From assembly GCF_001618385.1 (NCBI RefSeq), contig NZ_BDCR01000003.1:682001-746000 (forward strand): a DNA stretch of 64,000 nucleotides, read 5' to 3'. Below are positions 41,528 to 53,500 of this stretch, in pieces. The DNA is from Paludibacter jiangxiensis (lineage in GTDB: Bacteria; Bacteroidota; Bacteroidia; Bacteroidales; Paludibacteraceae). The translations under genes and the position numbers were made by a program. Every line of letters starts with the position of its first letter. Within the stretch, counting starts at the first letter, position 1. Under the pieces are notes generated by a model. That model saw nothing but the letters and a program-made list of their open reading frames with translations. It had not been told where the DNA came from and did no database searches.

Positions 41528-42766
41528 TTATTCGATGACAGGTTTGAGTATCTTCCCGGCAAACAAAATGGTTCCGGTACTCTTCTCTTTGATAAAGAAT
41601 AAAAATGGACGGTTGACAATGAATGAAGCTATCTGCGGTCCGACAGATGTATAGCCCATTTCAACGACAGTTACTGCTGCAGCCTCCGTTCCCTCCTCGT
41701 CGACAGTTACAAAGGTATTGTGCAAAACCCGGCTGATTGCCAAGCCTCCGCCATTTGCAATTTTTGAAAAGTCAGCAAGATTAGAAAAAGCGATTCCCAT
41801 TCCCATTTGTGACAACGAATTATTCAACAGCGTTTTATAGCTAAGTTTGAATTTAGGTAGTTCAACATGTAACTTAATCGAATGCATTCCCCCCAGCCAG
41901 TTCTTCCATGTCGAACTATTCATCTTATCTACAATCTGGTCGACACTATAGTTGCTTGCAGGCAGCACCACTACCATGCTAAAAGCTCCATTGCCGTAGG
42001 GCAGTTCGGCGCACTGCACACTATCATTGCCAAAATAGTTGAACGTATTCTCCTGCTTCATATATTTTACAGGAACAGAGCCGGTAGGAGCAGCAAAACT
42101 ACCGCTAAAGGTATCCGATGTCTTAAATTGAGACTTCCATATTCCCTTAAAATAAACGGCATTGATCAAATACATCATCACATCGTTCGAAATATCATCG
42201 ATTACGTGGGGAACCTTACCATTGGTGTTTTGGCTACACCAATTATTGATAATATCCTTTGACGAAGGTTGTCCAAAATCGAGAGACTGCGCCTTTGCTC
42301 CATAATAAGCGGCATTTACGTCGTAGAAACTCTGCAAAACGGGAAAATCTTTCCGCGTCCAAATCGAATTGGCAATTTTCAGCTGCGTGGACGGATCGGC
42401 ACCCAGCAAACCATCTGTCAATTTTTTATAATAGGCATTGATTTCGTCGGAAGAGAAGCCATTGCGGCGCAAAGCAGTTTCCATGGCTGTTTTGGTAGTT
42501 CCGGCGGCACCATTGTATGTCATGCCCAAAGCCTGACTTATACTTAACGGAGAGATAAAAAAGTTACCGTTGCTTTCTGACCGGTTAACGTTTTTGAGAA
42601 GATCGAACGCAAACGAATTATCGGCCGAAACCTGTTGCGTTTGCGAAGCACTGAGTTCAATCGGCTCATAAGGCTTTACCACCTGATTGACATTTTTCGA
42701 ATCGTTGCAGGAAAAAATCACACACAGCATTCCTGTTAATGCAGCACAAAGAATAATGTTTTTCAT
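41528..42766 (-). CDS. Serpin family lipoprotein
   Basis: A 412-residue serine-protease-inhibitor fold protein. The start at 42766 gives a lipoprotein signal, MKNIILCAALTGMLCVIFSC, with Cys as the probable lipidation site. Serpin hallmarks are NFFISPLSISQALGMTYNGAAGTT, MYLINAVYFKGIWKSQF and the C-terminal FIVNRPFLFFIKEKSTGTILFAGKI. The reactive-centre hinge EEGTEAAAVT has small residues as in inhibitory serpins. By position, P1-P1' falls near Thr-Ser in the GYTSVG segment, though a neighbouring residue could be used. It is probably displayed on the cell surface or periplasm against host or competitor proteases; target unknown. Confidence 0.92.
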   Translation of the reverse strand: MKNIILCAALTGMLCVIFSCNDSKNVNQVVKPYEPIELSASQTQQVSADNSFAFDLLKNVNRSESNGNFFISPLSISQALGMTYNGAAGTTKTAMETALRRNGFSSDEINAYYKKLTDGLLGADPSTQLKIANSIWTRKDFPVLQSFYDVNAAYYGAKAQSLDFGQPSSKDIINNWCSQNTNGKVPHVIDDISNDVMMYLINAVYFKGIWKSQFKTSDTFSGSFAAPTGSVPVKYMKQENTFNYFGNDSVQCAELPYGNGAFSMVVVLPASNYSVDQIVDKMNSSTWKNWLGGMHSIKLHVELPKFKLSYKTLLNNSLSQMGMGIAFSNLADFSKIANGGGLAISRVLHNTFVTVDEEGTEAAAVTVVEMGYTSVGPQIASFIVNRPFLFFIKEKSTGTILFAGKILKPVIE

Positions 42767-43028
42767 AATAGATAGAATTTTAGACAATCCCTCATTACAA
42801 AATAAGATGCCATTCATTTTCAAAATGTTGCATTGAAAACTCATTATTTAACATAAATATTTCGCCAAACAACAAACCACTAATCTCATGTCCAAAAACA
42901 ATGTTGTTAAACATGTGGTTCACAGGGAGTTTTTAATCAAATCTCGCTATATTGGCATATGCAAAATTGAGTCCTCGAAAGACGATTTTTGCTTGATAAC
43001 TAATTGTAAAACTTAAATCTATACAGTT

Positions 43029-45188
43029 ATGAAAGTTTATCAATCAAATGAAATTAAGAACATCTCACTATTGGGAAGTTCGGGATCCGGGAAAACCACT
43101 CTTATAGAAGCGATGCTCTATGAGAGTGGTATTATAAAACGTCGCGGCACGGTTGAGGGACAAAACACAGTCTCCGACTATTTTCCGGTAGAACACGAGT
43201 ATGGATATTCCGTATTTTCAACTGTAACACATGTCGAATGGAACGGGAAAAAGCTCAATATTATTGACTGCCCGGGTTCCGACGACTTTATCGGCGGAGT
43301 TATCACTTCTCTGAATGTGACCGACACTGCAATTATTCTTCTTAATACTCCTTATGGTGTAGAAGTTGGAACACAAAACCATCTTCGTTACACCGAACGA
43401 TTTTCAAAACCCGTTATTTTTGTCGCCAATCAGTTAGACCATGAAAAAGCGGATTTTGATCAACTTCTTGAACAACTAAAAGAACAATACGGAGGAAAAG
43501 TTGTTCAGATTCAATTCCCTCTGAATACCGGTGCCGGCTTCAATGCTGTTATCGATGTATTGAAAATGAAGATGTACCGCTGGAAACCCGAAGGTGGTGC
43601 TCCTGAAGAATTAGAAATTCCTAACGAATATAAAGATAAAGCAGATGATCTACACAACAAGCTCGTAGAATCGGCAGCAGAACACGATGAAGAGCTGATG
43701 GAAAAATATTTTGAACAAGGTTCTTTGACTGAAGACGAAATGAGATTCGGGATTCGCAAAGGACTTGTGCACCGCGACATGTTCCCTGTTTTCTGCGTTT
43801 GTTCGGGACGTGACATGGGTGTTCGCCGACTTATGGAATTCCTGGGCAACGTGGTTCCTTACGTACAGGATCTTCCCAAACCGGTTACGAAAGACGGCAC
43901 AGAAGTTGCTCCCGATGCCACAAAACCGACCAGCCTTTTTGTATTCAAAACAAGCATAGAACCACATATCGGAGAAGTTTCTTATTTCAAGGTAATGTCC
44001 GGCAAAGTACATGAAGGAGATGACCTTGTAAATGTTTCCCGTGGCACCAAAGAACGCATCAATCAAATCTTCTCCGTTGCAGGTTCTCTCCGTGACAAAG
44101 TAGAAGAATTGGTAGCCGGCGATATAGGAGCTACTGTTAAGCTAAAAGAAACGCGCACCGGAAATACCCTCAATGCAAAGGGTTGCGAGTATGAATTCCC
44201 ATCTATCTCCTACCCTGACCCAAAATTCCGTCGTGCTATCAAAGCCAAGAACGAAGCCGATTCTGAAAAGCTCAGCGAAATTCTCACCCGCATGCACGAA
44301 GAAGATCCGACATGGATTATTGAAATGTCGAAAGAACTGAAGCAGACAATCGTGTATGGTCAGGGCGAATTTCATCTTCGCACACTTAAATGGAGAATTG
44401 AAAACAACGATAAGGTAATGATCGATTATATTGAACCGAAAATTCCATATCGTGAAACAATCACAAAATCAGCACGTGCCGATTACCGCCATAAAAAACA
44501 ATCGGGTGGAGCCGGTCAGTTTGGAGAAGTCCACCTCATTATCGAACCTTATTTTGAAGGGATGCCCACTCCGGATCTTTACAAATTCAACGGACAGGAA
44601 TTCAAAATCAGCGTACGCGACAAACAGGAAATTCCTCTTGAATGGGGCGGCAAGCTGGTATTCATCAACAGTATTGTCGGTGGAGCGATCGATGCTCGTT
44701 TTTTACCTGCCATTCTAAAAGGAATTCTTGACAAAATAGAACAAGGCCCGCTTACAGGTTCTTACGCCCGCGACGTTCGTGTAATTGTTTACGATGGCAA
44801 AATGCATCCTGTAGATTCCAATGAAATATCATTCCGACTGGCAGGACGTAATGCTTTCAGCACAGCGTTCAAGCAGGCAAGTCCTAAATTGCTGGAACCA
44901 ATTTATGATGTGGAAGTACTTGCTCCTTCCGATCGTCTTGGTGACGTTATGAGCGACCTTCAGGGACGCCGGGCAATTATCATGGGTATGCACAGCGAAA
45001 AAGGCTTTGAAAAGCTCACCGCCAAAGTTCCACTAAAAGAACTTTCAAGTTACTCTACAACGCTTAGTTCGCTAACCGGTGGTCGTGCTTCATTTACCAT
45101 GAAGTTTGCCAGCTATGAGCTCGTACCAATGGATGTACAAGACAAGCTACTGAAAGAATACGAAGCTACTCAGCTAGAAAGAGAATAG
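43029..45188 (+). CDS. fusA2: Elongation factor G paralogue (EF-G2 type)
   Basis: A 719-residue protein with the five-domain EF-G layout (C-terminal LPLKELSSYSTTLSSLTGGRASFTM). The G domain is altered: the P-loop G16-SSGSGKT23 is retained, but switch II reads DCPGSDD, so the catalytic His after PG is replaced by Ser84. The usual RGITI segment is YGYSV, and G4 is N134-QLD rather than NKxD. The sequence closely follows the Bacteroides EF-G2 reported to support translocation without GTP hydrolysis and to matter under nutrient limitation and gut colonisation. The true fusA must be elsewhere. Tetracycline ribosome-protection proteins are excluded by the overall sequence. Confidence 0.9.
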   Translation: MKVYQSNEIKNISLLGSSGSGKTTLIEAMLYESGIIKRRGTVEGQNTVSDYFPVEHEYGYSVFSTVTHVEWNGKKLNIIDCPGSDDFIGGVITSLNVTDTAIILLNTPYGVEVGTQNHLRYTERFSKPVIFVANQLDHEKADFDQLLEQLKEQYGGKVVQIQFPLNTGAGFNAVIDVLKMKMYRWKPEGGAPEELEIPNEYKDKADDLHNKLVESAAEHDEELMEKYFEQGSLTEDEMRFGIRKGLVHRDMFPVFCVCSGRDMGVRRLMEFLGNVVPYVQDLPKPVTKDGTEVAPDATKPTSLFVFKTSIEPHIGEVSYFKVMSGKVHEGDDLVNVSRGTKERINQIFSVAGSLRDKVEELVAGDIGATVKLKETRTGNTLNAKGCEYEFPSISYPDPKFRRAIKAKNEADSEKLSEILTRMHEEDPTWIIEMSKELKQTIVYGQGEFHLRTLKWRIENNDKVMIDYIEPKIPYRETITKSARADYRHKKQSGGAGQFGEVHLIIEPYFEGMPTPDLYKFNGQEFKISVRDKQEIPLEWGGKLVFINSIVGGAIDARFLPAILKGILDKIEQGPLTGSYARDVRVIVYDGKMHPVDSNEISFRLAGRNAFSTAFKQASPKLLEPIYDVEVLAPSDRLGDVMSDLQGRRAIIMGMHSEKGFEKLTAKVPLKELSSYSTTLSSLTGGRASFTMKFASYELVPMDVQDKLLKEYEATQLERE

Positions 45189-45210
45189 TCTGTTTTACTT
45201 GTATAAAACG

Positions 45211-45247
45211 AAAGCCGTCCCGAACTGTGATTTGAGACGGCTTTTTT
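45211..45247 (+). terminator. Terminator after EF-G2 gene
   Basis: Stem AAAGCCGTC / GACGGCTTT with 16-base loop followed by a T run, 22 bases after the stop codon. Confidence 0.8.
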
Positions 45248-45290
45248 ATCGAATTAAGTAAGCGGCTTGCTAATCATCAACTGCCAAATT

Positions 45291-46001
45291 TTAGAATTCA
45301 AAACTATCTTCTTCCTTTTCAATGAAGAAATATTGGCTGTCATAATTTTGAGCTTTGGCACCAAAGCAATTAATAAAAGTATGTTCTCCCTGACAATGCA
45401 TCGGCACCAGCAATCCCGTTTTAATCCGTTGCAAAAACAAGATAACCCCATCTGCGAAATCAGCTCCGAGGCGTGGATCGAGAGGGAACATCGCCACATC
45501 CAAAACAGGCACTTCTCCTGCAAGAATATTTAGCTCATCCTGATAAAATCTTTCTGCGTCTGCAATTTCTTCCGGCGTCGATTCTTCTTTCCAGTGCCAG
45601 TCATTAAAATCACCTGCATGAAAGATTTTTTTGCCTCCGGCTTCAACATAAAACGAAACACCCTGGTCGGTTGACCCATAAGCCTTCACATATATTCGGT
45701 CGTCCTGATAAACCCCGCCTTTATTTAAAAAGAATCCATCAGATGACAGGCATTGCTTTTCATCGAGTATATCCTTGGAAAAAATATACTGAATATCCTT
45801 TCTGACAGTGCTCCACTCTAATATTTCCTTGTTAAAATGGTCGTGGTGCGCATGAGAGGCAAACACATATACCTTTCCTTTTAGGTCTGGCAAATGTCGC
45901 ATCAGCCAATTATTCGCAGAATCTTTGTAATAATCAAAAATCAGTGTAATATCAGTTGATTCAATTACAAAACAACTATGAAATACATAAGTTAATTTCA
46001 T
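45291..46001 (-). CDS. MBL-fold metallo-hydrolase
   Basis: A cytoplasmic protein of 236 residues from the ATG at 46001 (an in-frame ATG lies at 46031). It has the metal-binding motif HAHHDHF in VFASHAHHDHF, a second cluster HAGDFNDWHW and a later PMHCQGEHTF. This puts it with the UlaG/UPF0173-like branch of metallo-beta-lactamase-fold hydrolases. The substrate is unknown. It lies between the EF-G2 terminator and rpoC on the opposite strand from EF-G2 and appears monocistronic. Confidence 0.82.
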   Translation of the reverse strand: MKLTYVFHSCFVIESTDITLIFDYYKDSANNWLMRHLPDLKGKVYVFASHAHHDHFNKEILEWSTVRKDIQYIFSKDILDEKQCLSSDGFFLNKGGVYQDDRIYVKAYGSTDQGVSFYVEAGGKKIFHAGDFNDWHWKEESTPEEIADAERFYQDELNILAGEVPVLDVAMFPLDPRLGADFADGVILFLQRIKTGLLVPMHCQGEHTFINCFGAKAQNYDSQYFFIEKEEDSFEF

Positions 46002-46123
46002 ATACCGTAAATCATTAAGAAAAATTTCCATTATTTCGTTTATTGCAACATCAACTATTTCCCAGTTTACCCCAAAAAGAACCTTTGCACTGACAAAAAT
46101 ACATATTCTTCACCAGAAAACAA

Positions 46124-46151
46124 GAAAGCCGTCCCTTTCGAGACGGCTTTC
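46124..46151 (-). terminator. Terminator of rpoC
   Basis: GAAAGCCGTC / GACGGCTTTC stem; on the minus strand followed by TTGTTTTC. It uses the same stem core as the EF-G2 terminator. Confidence 0.75.
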
Positions 46152-46172
46152 ATCTTATATTAATTAAGAAGA

Positions 46173-49100
46173 TTATTCGGGCAATACAGCCTTGCGAGCT
46201 TCAGTAATGCGTTCCATTTCATCAACAGAACCAACAATCATCTTATCAAATTCGCGTTGACCTGTACCGGCAGGAATCAAATGGCCGCAAATAACGTTTT
46301 CTTTCAAACCTTCCAGCTTGTCAATCTTACCGTTAATAGCAGCTTCGTTCAACACCTTAGTAGTTTCCTGGAACGATGCAGCCGACATAAAGCTGCTTGT
46401 TTGCAATGCGGCACGAGTAATACCCTGAAGTACCTGACTTGAAGTAGCAGGGATAGCATCGCGGGCTTCAACCAAACGTAAGTCTTTACGTTTCAAAGAA
46501 CTGTTTTCGTCGCGCAACTTGCGTGCAGTTACAATCTGACCAGCCTTCAAAGTTTGAGAATCACCCGGATTAACAACCACTTTCTTACCCCACAAACGAT
46601 CGTTTTCTTCGAAGAAATCGTTTTTATCGATCATTTGTTGCTCGAGGAAGCGGGTATCACCCTGATCAAGAACTTCTACCTTGCGCATCATCTGACGCAC
46701 AATTACTTCGAAGTGCTTATCGTTGATCTTCACACCCTGTAAACGGTATACATCCTGAACTTCGTTCACAATATATTCCTGAACAGCGGTCGGCCCTTTG
46801 ATTGCCAGAATGTCTGACGGGGTAGTTGCTCCATCGGATAAAGCGGTACCTGCGCGTACATAATCACTTTCCTGAACAAGAATTTGTTTTGAAAGTGGTA
46901 CAAGATATTTCTTCACCTCGCCCATCTTAGAGGTAACGATGATTTCACGGTTACCACGTTTGATTTTACCGAACGAAACTTCACCATCGATTTCAGCCAC
47001 AACGGCAGGATTTGACGGGTTACGAGCTTCAAACAGCTCAGTAACACGGGGGAGACCCCCGGTAATATCACCCGCTTTACCAACAGCGCGAGGAATCTTA
47101 ACCAACAATTGACCAGCCTTGATCATATCGCCTTCATCGAGCACCAAGTGAGCTCCCACCGGTAAGCTGTAGTTACGTAATGGAGTTCCGTCTTTATCTA
47201 CCACGTGAACGGTCGGGATCTTGGTCTTATCTTTCGATTCGATAATAATCTTTTCACGCAAACCGGTAGCTTCATCCGATTCAACCTTAAACGTTGTATT
47301 CTCGATAATATCCTGAAATTCGAGTTTACCACCCATTTCCGAAATAATTACGGCATTGAACGGGTCCCATTCACAAAGCAGCTGTCCTTTCTTAACCAAA
47401 TCGCCATGTTTTGTATACAATTTCGCACCGTAAGGAACGTGCTGATTGGTCAAAACAATCTTGGTACGCGGATCGATCACACGCATTTCGGTCAAACGAC
47501 CAACTACTACCTGATATGGATTACCGTTTTCGTCGATTGCATCAACGCTACGGAGTTCTTCAATTTCGACAATACCGTCGTAACGGGAAGTGATATTTGA
47601 TTCAGCAGCAATATTCGAAGCGATACCACCCACGTGGAATGTACGCAACGTAAGCTGAGTACCCGGCTCACCAATTGACTGAGCAGCAATAACACCAACA
47701 GCTTCACCTTTGTGAACCATCTTACCGGTTGCAAGGTTACGACCGTAACATTTGGCACAAACACCTTTTTTAGACTCGCAAGTCAACACCGAACGGATTT
47801 CAACACGTTCGATCGGAGAATCCTGAATAGCCTGTGCAATATCTTCGGTAATTTCTTCTCCTGAACGAACGAGGATATCTCCCGTTAACGGATGCTGAAT
47901 ATCATGCAAAGATACACGACCCAAAATACGTTCGTAGAGAGAAGCGATTACTTCTTCATTATTCTTAAGTTCAACAGCTGTCAGACCACGCAATGTACCA
48001 CAGTCTTCTTCGTTGATAATAACATCTTGTGAAACGTCAACCAAACGACGAGTCAGGTAACCCGCATCAGCCGTTTTCAGAGCGGTATCCGCCAAACCTT
48101 TACGAGCACCGTGGGTAGAGATAAAGTACTCTAACACCGATAGACCTTCTTTAAAGTTTGCCAAAATAGGGTTTTCAATAATCTGACCACCTTCGGCACC
48201 TGATTTCTGAGGCTTAGCCATCAAACCACGCATACCCGAAAGCTGACGAATCTGTTCTTTAGAACCACGAGCTCCTGAGTCCAACATCATGTAAACTGAG
48301 TTAAACCCTTGGTTGTCGCTCGAAAGCTGTTTCATCAAAATATTTGACAATTTCGAGTTAACGTGTGTCCAGGTGTCGATAATCTGATTATAACGTTCGT
48401 TATAAGTGATGAAACCCATGTTGTAGTTATTCATGATTTCTTCAACTTCGTTATAACCTTCCTGTACCAACGCTTCTTTTTCAGCCGGGATGATAACGTC
48501 TCCAAGGTTAAAGGAAAGACCACCCTTGAACGCCATCTTGTAACCCAAATCCTTAATATCATCAAGGAACTTAGCTGTTACAGCCACACCACATACCTTG
48601 ATAATGTTACCGATGATATCACGTAACGATTTCTTTGAAAGCAATTCGTTAATGAAACCCATCTGAGTAGGAACACATTTGTTGAAGATAACACGACCGA
48701 CAGTTGTTTCGATCAGCATTTCTTCCAGTTCTCCGTTTTCATTCAGGTCATTGTGGCGTACTTTAATCTTTGCGTGAAGAGCAACACGGCCTTCATTCAA
48801 AGCGATTTCTACTTCTTCAACACCATAGAAAGTCATACCTTCGCCTTTTGCTCCGGGACGCGGTTTTGTAATGTAGTACAAACCGAGTACCATGTCCTGA
48901 GAAGGTACGGTGATAGGAGCACCATTGGCAGGGTTCAAAATATTGTGAGCAGCAAGCATCAACATTTGAGCTTCAACCACAGCTTCGTTGCTTAATGGAA
49001 GGTGAACAGCCATCTGGTCACCGTCAAAGTCAGCATTGAACGCAGTACAAGCCAACGGGTGGAGCTGAATAGCTTTTCCTTCGATCATCTTAGGTTGGAA

Positions 49101-50447
49101 TGCCTGAATACCTAAACGGTGAAGAGTCGGAGCACGGTTAAGTAATACCGGATGACCTTTCATTACATATTCCAGAATATCCCAAACCACCGGATCCTTA
49201 CGATCAATGATTTTCTTAGCTGATTTAACCGTTTTTACGATACCGCGTTCTATCAGTTTACGGATAATAAACGGTTTATAGAGTTCGGCTGCCATATCTT
49301 TTGGCAAACCGCATTCATGCATTTTCAATTCAGGACCAACGACGATAACCGAACGAGCAGAATAGTCGACACGTTTACCAAGTAAGTTCTGACGGAAACG
49401 TCCTTGTTTACCTTTCAAACTGTCAGACAACGATTTCAAAGGACGGTTAGCATCTGTCTTAACCGCACTTGCCTTACGTGAGTTATCGAACAATGAATCG
49501 ACAGCTTCCTGAAGCATACGTTTTTCATTACGCAAAATTACTTCCGGTGCTTTAATTTCGATCAAACGTTTCAAACGGTTGTTACGAATAATCACACGAC
49601 GGTACAAATCATTGAGGTCGGAAGTTGCAAAACGACCACCATCAAGAGGCACCAACGGACGAAGTTCGGGAGGAATAACCGGAAGAACTTTCAGAATCAT
49701 CCATTCCGGTTTATTGCGTAGACGTGAAGCACGGAAAGCTTCAACCACCTGAAGACGTTTCAGGGCTTCGGTTTTCTTTTGTTGAGAAGAAGTTGTACTA
49801 CCAATATGACGTAGATCATACGAAAGACCGTCAAGGTCTATTGTCTGAAGCATGTCATAAATGGCGTCAGCTCCCATTTTAGCAAGAAACTTGTTAGGAT
49901 CTGTATCGTCCAGTTGTTGATTTTCGCGTGGTAATTCGTCAATCAAATCGAGATACTCGTCTTCTGATAACAATTCACCTCTTACGATGTTTTCTCTTCC
50001 TTCAAGAATACCCGGCTGGATAATCACGTATTTTTCATAATAAATGATAGAATCCAGTTTCTTTGTCGACATACCTAACAGATAGCCAATTTTATTTGGC
50101 AACGAACGGAAATACCAGATATGTGCGATAGGCACCACCAAACTGATGTGTCCCATTCTTTCACGACGCACTTTCTTTTCTGTTACTTCCACCCCACAAC
50201 GGTCGCAAACGATACCCTTATAACGAATACGTTTGTATTTACCGCAATGACATTCATAATCGCGAACCGGTCCAAAGATACGTTCGCAAAAAAGACCATC
50301 GCGTTCCGGTTTGTATGTACGGTAATTGATCGTTTCTGGTTTCAGAATTTCGCCGTGAGACATTTCAAGCATCTCTTCGGGCGACGCTAAACCAATCGTT
50401 ATTTTGCTAAAATTGCTCTTTATCTTATTTTCTCTGATAAAAGCCAT
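46173..50447 (-). CDS. rpoC: RNA polymerase subunit beta'
   Basis: A 1424-residue largest catalytic subunit of RNA polymerase. The N-terminal zinc ribbon shows [20 protein letters not shown]. The catalytic Mg-binding motif NADFDGD lies near residue 470. The second zinc site [16 protein letters not shown] lies further on, next to [25 protein letters not shown] (trigger-loop region). Length and organisation are typical for Bacteroidota. It follows rpoB by 99 bases with a hairpin in between and ends with its own terminator. Confidence 0.99.
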   Translation of the reverse strand: MAFIRENKIKSNFSKITIGLASPEEMLEMSHGEILKPETINYRTYKPERDGLFCERIFGPVRDYECHCGKYKRIRYKGIVCDRCGVEVTEKKVRRERMGHISLVVPIAHIWYFRSLPNKIGYLLGMSTKKLDSIIYYEKYVIIQPGILEGRENIVRGELLSEDEYLDLIDELPRENQQLDDTDPNKFLAKMGADAIYDMLQTIDLDGLSYDLRHIGSTTSSQQKKTEALKRLQVVEAFRASRLRNKPEWMILKVLPVIPPELRPLVPLDGGRFATSDLNDLYRRVIIRNNRLKRLIEIKAPEVILRNEKRMLQEAVDSLFDNSRKASAVKTDANRPLKSLSDSLKGKQGRFRQNLLGKRVDYSARSVIVVGPELKMHECGLPKDMAAELYKPFIIRKLIERGIVKTVKSAKKIIDRKDPVVWDILEYVMKGHPVLLNRAPTLHRLGIQAFQPKMIEGKAIQLHPLACTAFNADFDGDQMAVHLPLSNEAVVEAQMLMLAAHNILNPANGAPITVPSQDMVLGLYYITKPRPGAKGEGMTFYGVEEVEIALNEGRVALHAKIKVRHNDLNENGELEEMLIETTVGRVIFNKCVPTQMGFINELLSKKSLRDIIGNIIKVCGVAVTAKFLDDIKDLGYKMAFKGGLSFNLGDVIIPAEKEALVQEGYNEVEEIMNNYNMGFITYNERYNQIIDTWTHVNSKLSNILMKQLSSDNQGFNSVYMMLDSGARGSKEQIRQLSGMRGLMAKPQKSGAEGGQIIENPILANFKEGLSVLEYFISTHGARKGLADTALKTADAGYLTRRLVDVSQDVIINEEDCGTLRGLTAVELKNNEEVIASLYERILGRVSLHDIQHPLTGDILVRSGEEITEDIAQAIQDSPIERVEIRSVLTCESKKGVCAKCYGRNLATGKMVHKGEAVGVIAAQSIGEPGTQLTLRTFHVGGIASNIAAESNITSRYDGIVEIEELRSVDAIDENGNPYQVVVGRLTEMRVIDPRTKIVLTNQHVPYGAKLYTKHGDLVKKGQLLCEWDPFNAVIISEMGGKLEFQDIIENTTFKVESDEATGLREKIIIESKDKTKIPTVHVVDKDGTPLRNYSLPVGAHLVLDEGDMIKAGQLLVKIPRAVGKAGDITGGLPRVTELFEARNPSNPAVVAEIDGEVSFGKIKRGNREIIVTSKMGEVKKYLVPLSKQILVQESDYVRAGTALSDGATTPSDILAIKGPTAVQEYIVNEVQDVYRLQGVKINDKHFEVIVRQMMRKVEVLDQGDTRFLEQQMIDKNDFFEENDRLWGKKVVVNPGDSQTLKAGQIVTARKLRDENSSLKRKDLRLVEARDAIPATSSQVLQGITRAALQTSSFMSAASFQETTKVLNEAAINGKIDKLEGLKENVICGHLIPAGTGQREFDKMIVGSVDEMERITEARKAVLPE

Positions 50448-50465
50448 AGTTTTATTTTATTAAAG

Positions 50466-50494
50466 TTCTCCTGCCTCTTCTTGAGGCAAGAGAA
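50466..50494 (-). other. Hairpin in the rpoB-rpoC gap
   Basis: TTCTCCTGCCTC / GAGGCAAGAGAA pair over 11 of 12 positions around loop TTCTT. On the minus strand no T run follows, so an RNA-processing or pausing role is more likely than termination. Confidence 0.4.
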
Positions 50495-50546
50495 TTTTCG
50501 TTTTTTGAAGAATGTAATTTATTACCGAATGGTTCTACAGGAGGAA

Positions 50547-53500
50547 TTATTCCAAGTGCACACTCAATCCGAGACCCTGCAATTCGTGCAGCAATACGTT
50601 CAGAGATTCTGGTAATCCCGGAGTCGGCATCGGCTCTCCTTTCACAATTGCTTCGTAAGAACGTGCACGACCTACAACGTCATCAGATTTAACAGTCAGA
50701 ATTTCCTGCAGAATATGGGCGGCTCCAAATGCTTCCAGAGCCCAAACTTCCATTTCCCCAAAACGCTGACCACCAAATTGAGCTTTACCACCAAGAGGCT
50801 GCTGGGTAATCAACGAGTACGGACCAATAGAACGTGCGTGCATCTTGTCTTCAACCATGTGACCCAGCTTCAGCATGTAAATAATACCAACTGTAGCCGT
50901 TTGGTCAAAACGTTCGCCGGTTCCACCGTCATACAAATATGTTTTACCATAGTTAGGAACACCAGCTTTGTCGGTCCATGCGTTAAGGTCTTCAAGGGTC
51001 GCTCCATCGAAGATAGGTGTAGCAAATTTCACTCCCAGGTTTTTACCAGCCCAAGCAAGAACAGTTTCAAAAATCTGTCCCAAGTTCATACGGGAAGGCA
51101 CACCCAGCGGGTTCAATACAATATCTACAGGAGTTCCATCTTCAAGGAACGGCATATCTTCCTGACGCACGATTCTTGATACAATACCCTTGTTACCGTG
51201 ACGACCGGCCATTTTATCACCAACACGGATCTTACGTTTCTTAGCGATATAAACTTTAGCCAACTGTACGATACCTGAAGGCAGCTCGTCTCCGATCGTA
51301 ATATTGAATTTCTTACGTTTGAGTTGAGCGTCGAGTTCCTTGTATTTCTTCAAATAGTTCACAATCACTGCCTGAATCATTTCGTTACGATGAGTATCAG
51401 TTGTCCAGCGACTTACATGAACCGTAGTATAATCAATATCGTTCATTACTTTTTGGGTAAACTTGCTTCCTTTCGGAATCAGGTCTGTACCTAAAAAGTC
51501 TTTCACTCCTTGCGATGTTTTATTCTGAGTAAGGGTTACCAGTTTCTCAATCAACTTCGCTTTCAAAGCTGCTGCTTCTTTTTCGAATTCTTCTTCTAAT
51601 TTAGGAAGCACGGCCTTGTCTGCAAGACTCGATTTTCTGGTTTTCATTGCTTTTGCAAAGAGATTTCTTCCAATAACAACTCCTCTTAAAGAAGGAGACG
51701 CTTTGAGAGAAGCATCTTTAACATCGCCAGCCTTATCACCAAAAATAGCACGCAACAATTTTTCTTCCGGAGAAGGATCTGATTCCCCTTTTGGAGTAAT
51801 TTTACCAATGAGGATATCACCGGGAGCTACGTGGGCACCTATACGGATAATACCGTTTTCGTCCAGGTCACGGGTTGCTTCTTCACTCACGTTTGGTATA
51901 TCGGAAGTAAGTTCTTCCATACCACGTTTTGTTTCACGAACTTCAAGAGAATATTCGGTAACGTGAACTGAAGTAAAGATATCATCGCGCACCACACGTT
52001 CGTTGATTACGATAGCATCCTCAAAGTTGTAACCTTTCCAAGGCATGAATGCCACTTTCAGGTTACGTCCCAAAGCGAGTTCACCTTGTTCGGTAGAGTA
52101 ACCTTCTGTCAGTATCTGACCTTTGGTTACACGGGTACCTTTTTCAACGATAGGACGAAGGTCCATCGTTGTTTCCTGGTTAGTCCGCTGGAATTTCGGG
52201 ATAATATATTCTTTAACCGAATCATCGAAGTTGACAAATTCTTCATCTTCAGTGCGGTCATATCGAATTACGATACGTTTTGCATCAACAAATTCAACCA
52301 CACCATCTTCTTCGGCCATGATTTGCGTACGAGAGTCCTGAATCATCTGACCTTCAATACCTGTCCCAACGATAGGTGCCTCGCTACGAAGCAATGGTAC
52401 TGCCTGGCGCATCATGTTCGAGCCCATCAACGCACGGTTAGCATCATCGTGTTCGAGGAACGGAATCAATGAAGCCGCAATAGAAGCAATCTGAGTCGGA
52501 GATACATCCATCAACTGAACTTCATTCGGCGCAATTACAGGATAATCAGCGTCCTGACGAGCCTTAACGCGAGAACGAACAAAGCTACCATCTTCATTTA
52601 ACGGAGCATTTCCCTGTGCAATAAGCTTGCCATCTTCTTCTTCGGCAGTCAGATAAACAATACCAGTTCCAGAAATATCAACTTTGCCCTCTGAAACTTT
52701 ACGATAAGGAGTAACAATAAAGCCCAGATCGTTAATTTTAGCATACACACAAAGAGAAGAGATCAAACCAATGTTTGGACCTTCAGGTGTTTCAATAGGA
52801 CAAAGACGTCCATAGTGAGTATAGTGTACGTCTCGAACCTCAAACCCTGCTCTTTCACGTGAAAGACCACCAGGCCCAAGAGCTGACAAACGACGTTTGT
52901 GCGTAATCTCGGCCAAAGGATTGGTTTGGTCCATGAACTGCGACAACGCATTTGTTCCGAAGAACGTATTAATAACCGAAGAAATTGTCTTCGCATTAAT
53001 CAAATCAGTTGGAGTAAACACCTCATTGTCACGCACATTCATACGTTCACGAATTGTACGAGCCATACGGGCAAGTGCAACACCAAACTGATTGTACAAT
53101 TGTTCGCCAACAGTTCTTACACGACGATTGCTCAAGTGGTCAATATCATCCACTTCAGCTTTCGAATTGATAAGTTCGATGAGGTATTTGATAATTTCAA
53201 TGATGTCTTCCTTCGTCAGAACTCTGACATCCATTTCTGTTGTAAGGTTCAGTTTGCGGTTAATACGATAACGACCTACCTCTCCGAGGTCATAACGTTT
53301 GTCAGAGAAGAACAAACCATTGATAACTTCACGAGCTGAAGTATCATCGGCAGGTTCAGCACTACGCAACTGACGATAAATATATAAAACTGCATCACGT
53401 TCCGAGTTACTCGGGTCTTTTTGCAGTGTATTGTAAATAATACTAAAATCGCTTTGATTTTGTTCTTCTTTATGGAGAAGAATTGTTTGGGTGCCCGAAT

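Noticed and set aside
43029-45188. Tetracycline ribosome-protection protein
   Set aside because: The N-terminal and C-terminal sequence follows the EF-G2 group rather than Tet(Q)/Tet(M), and its switch region is degenerate.
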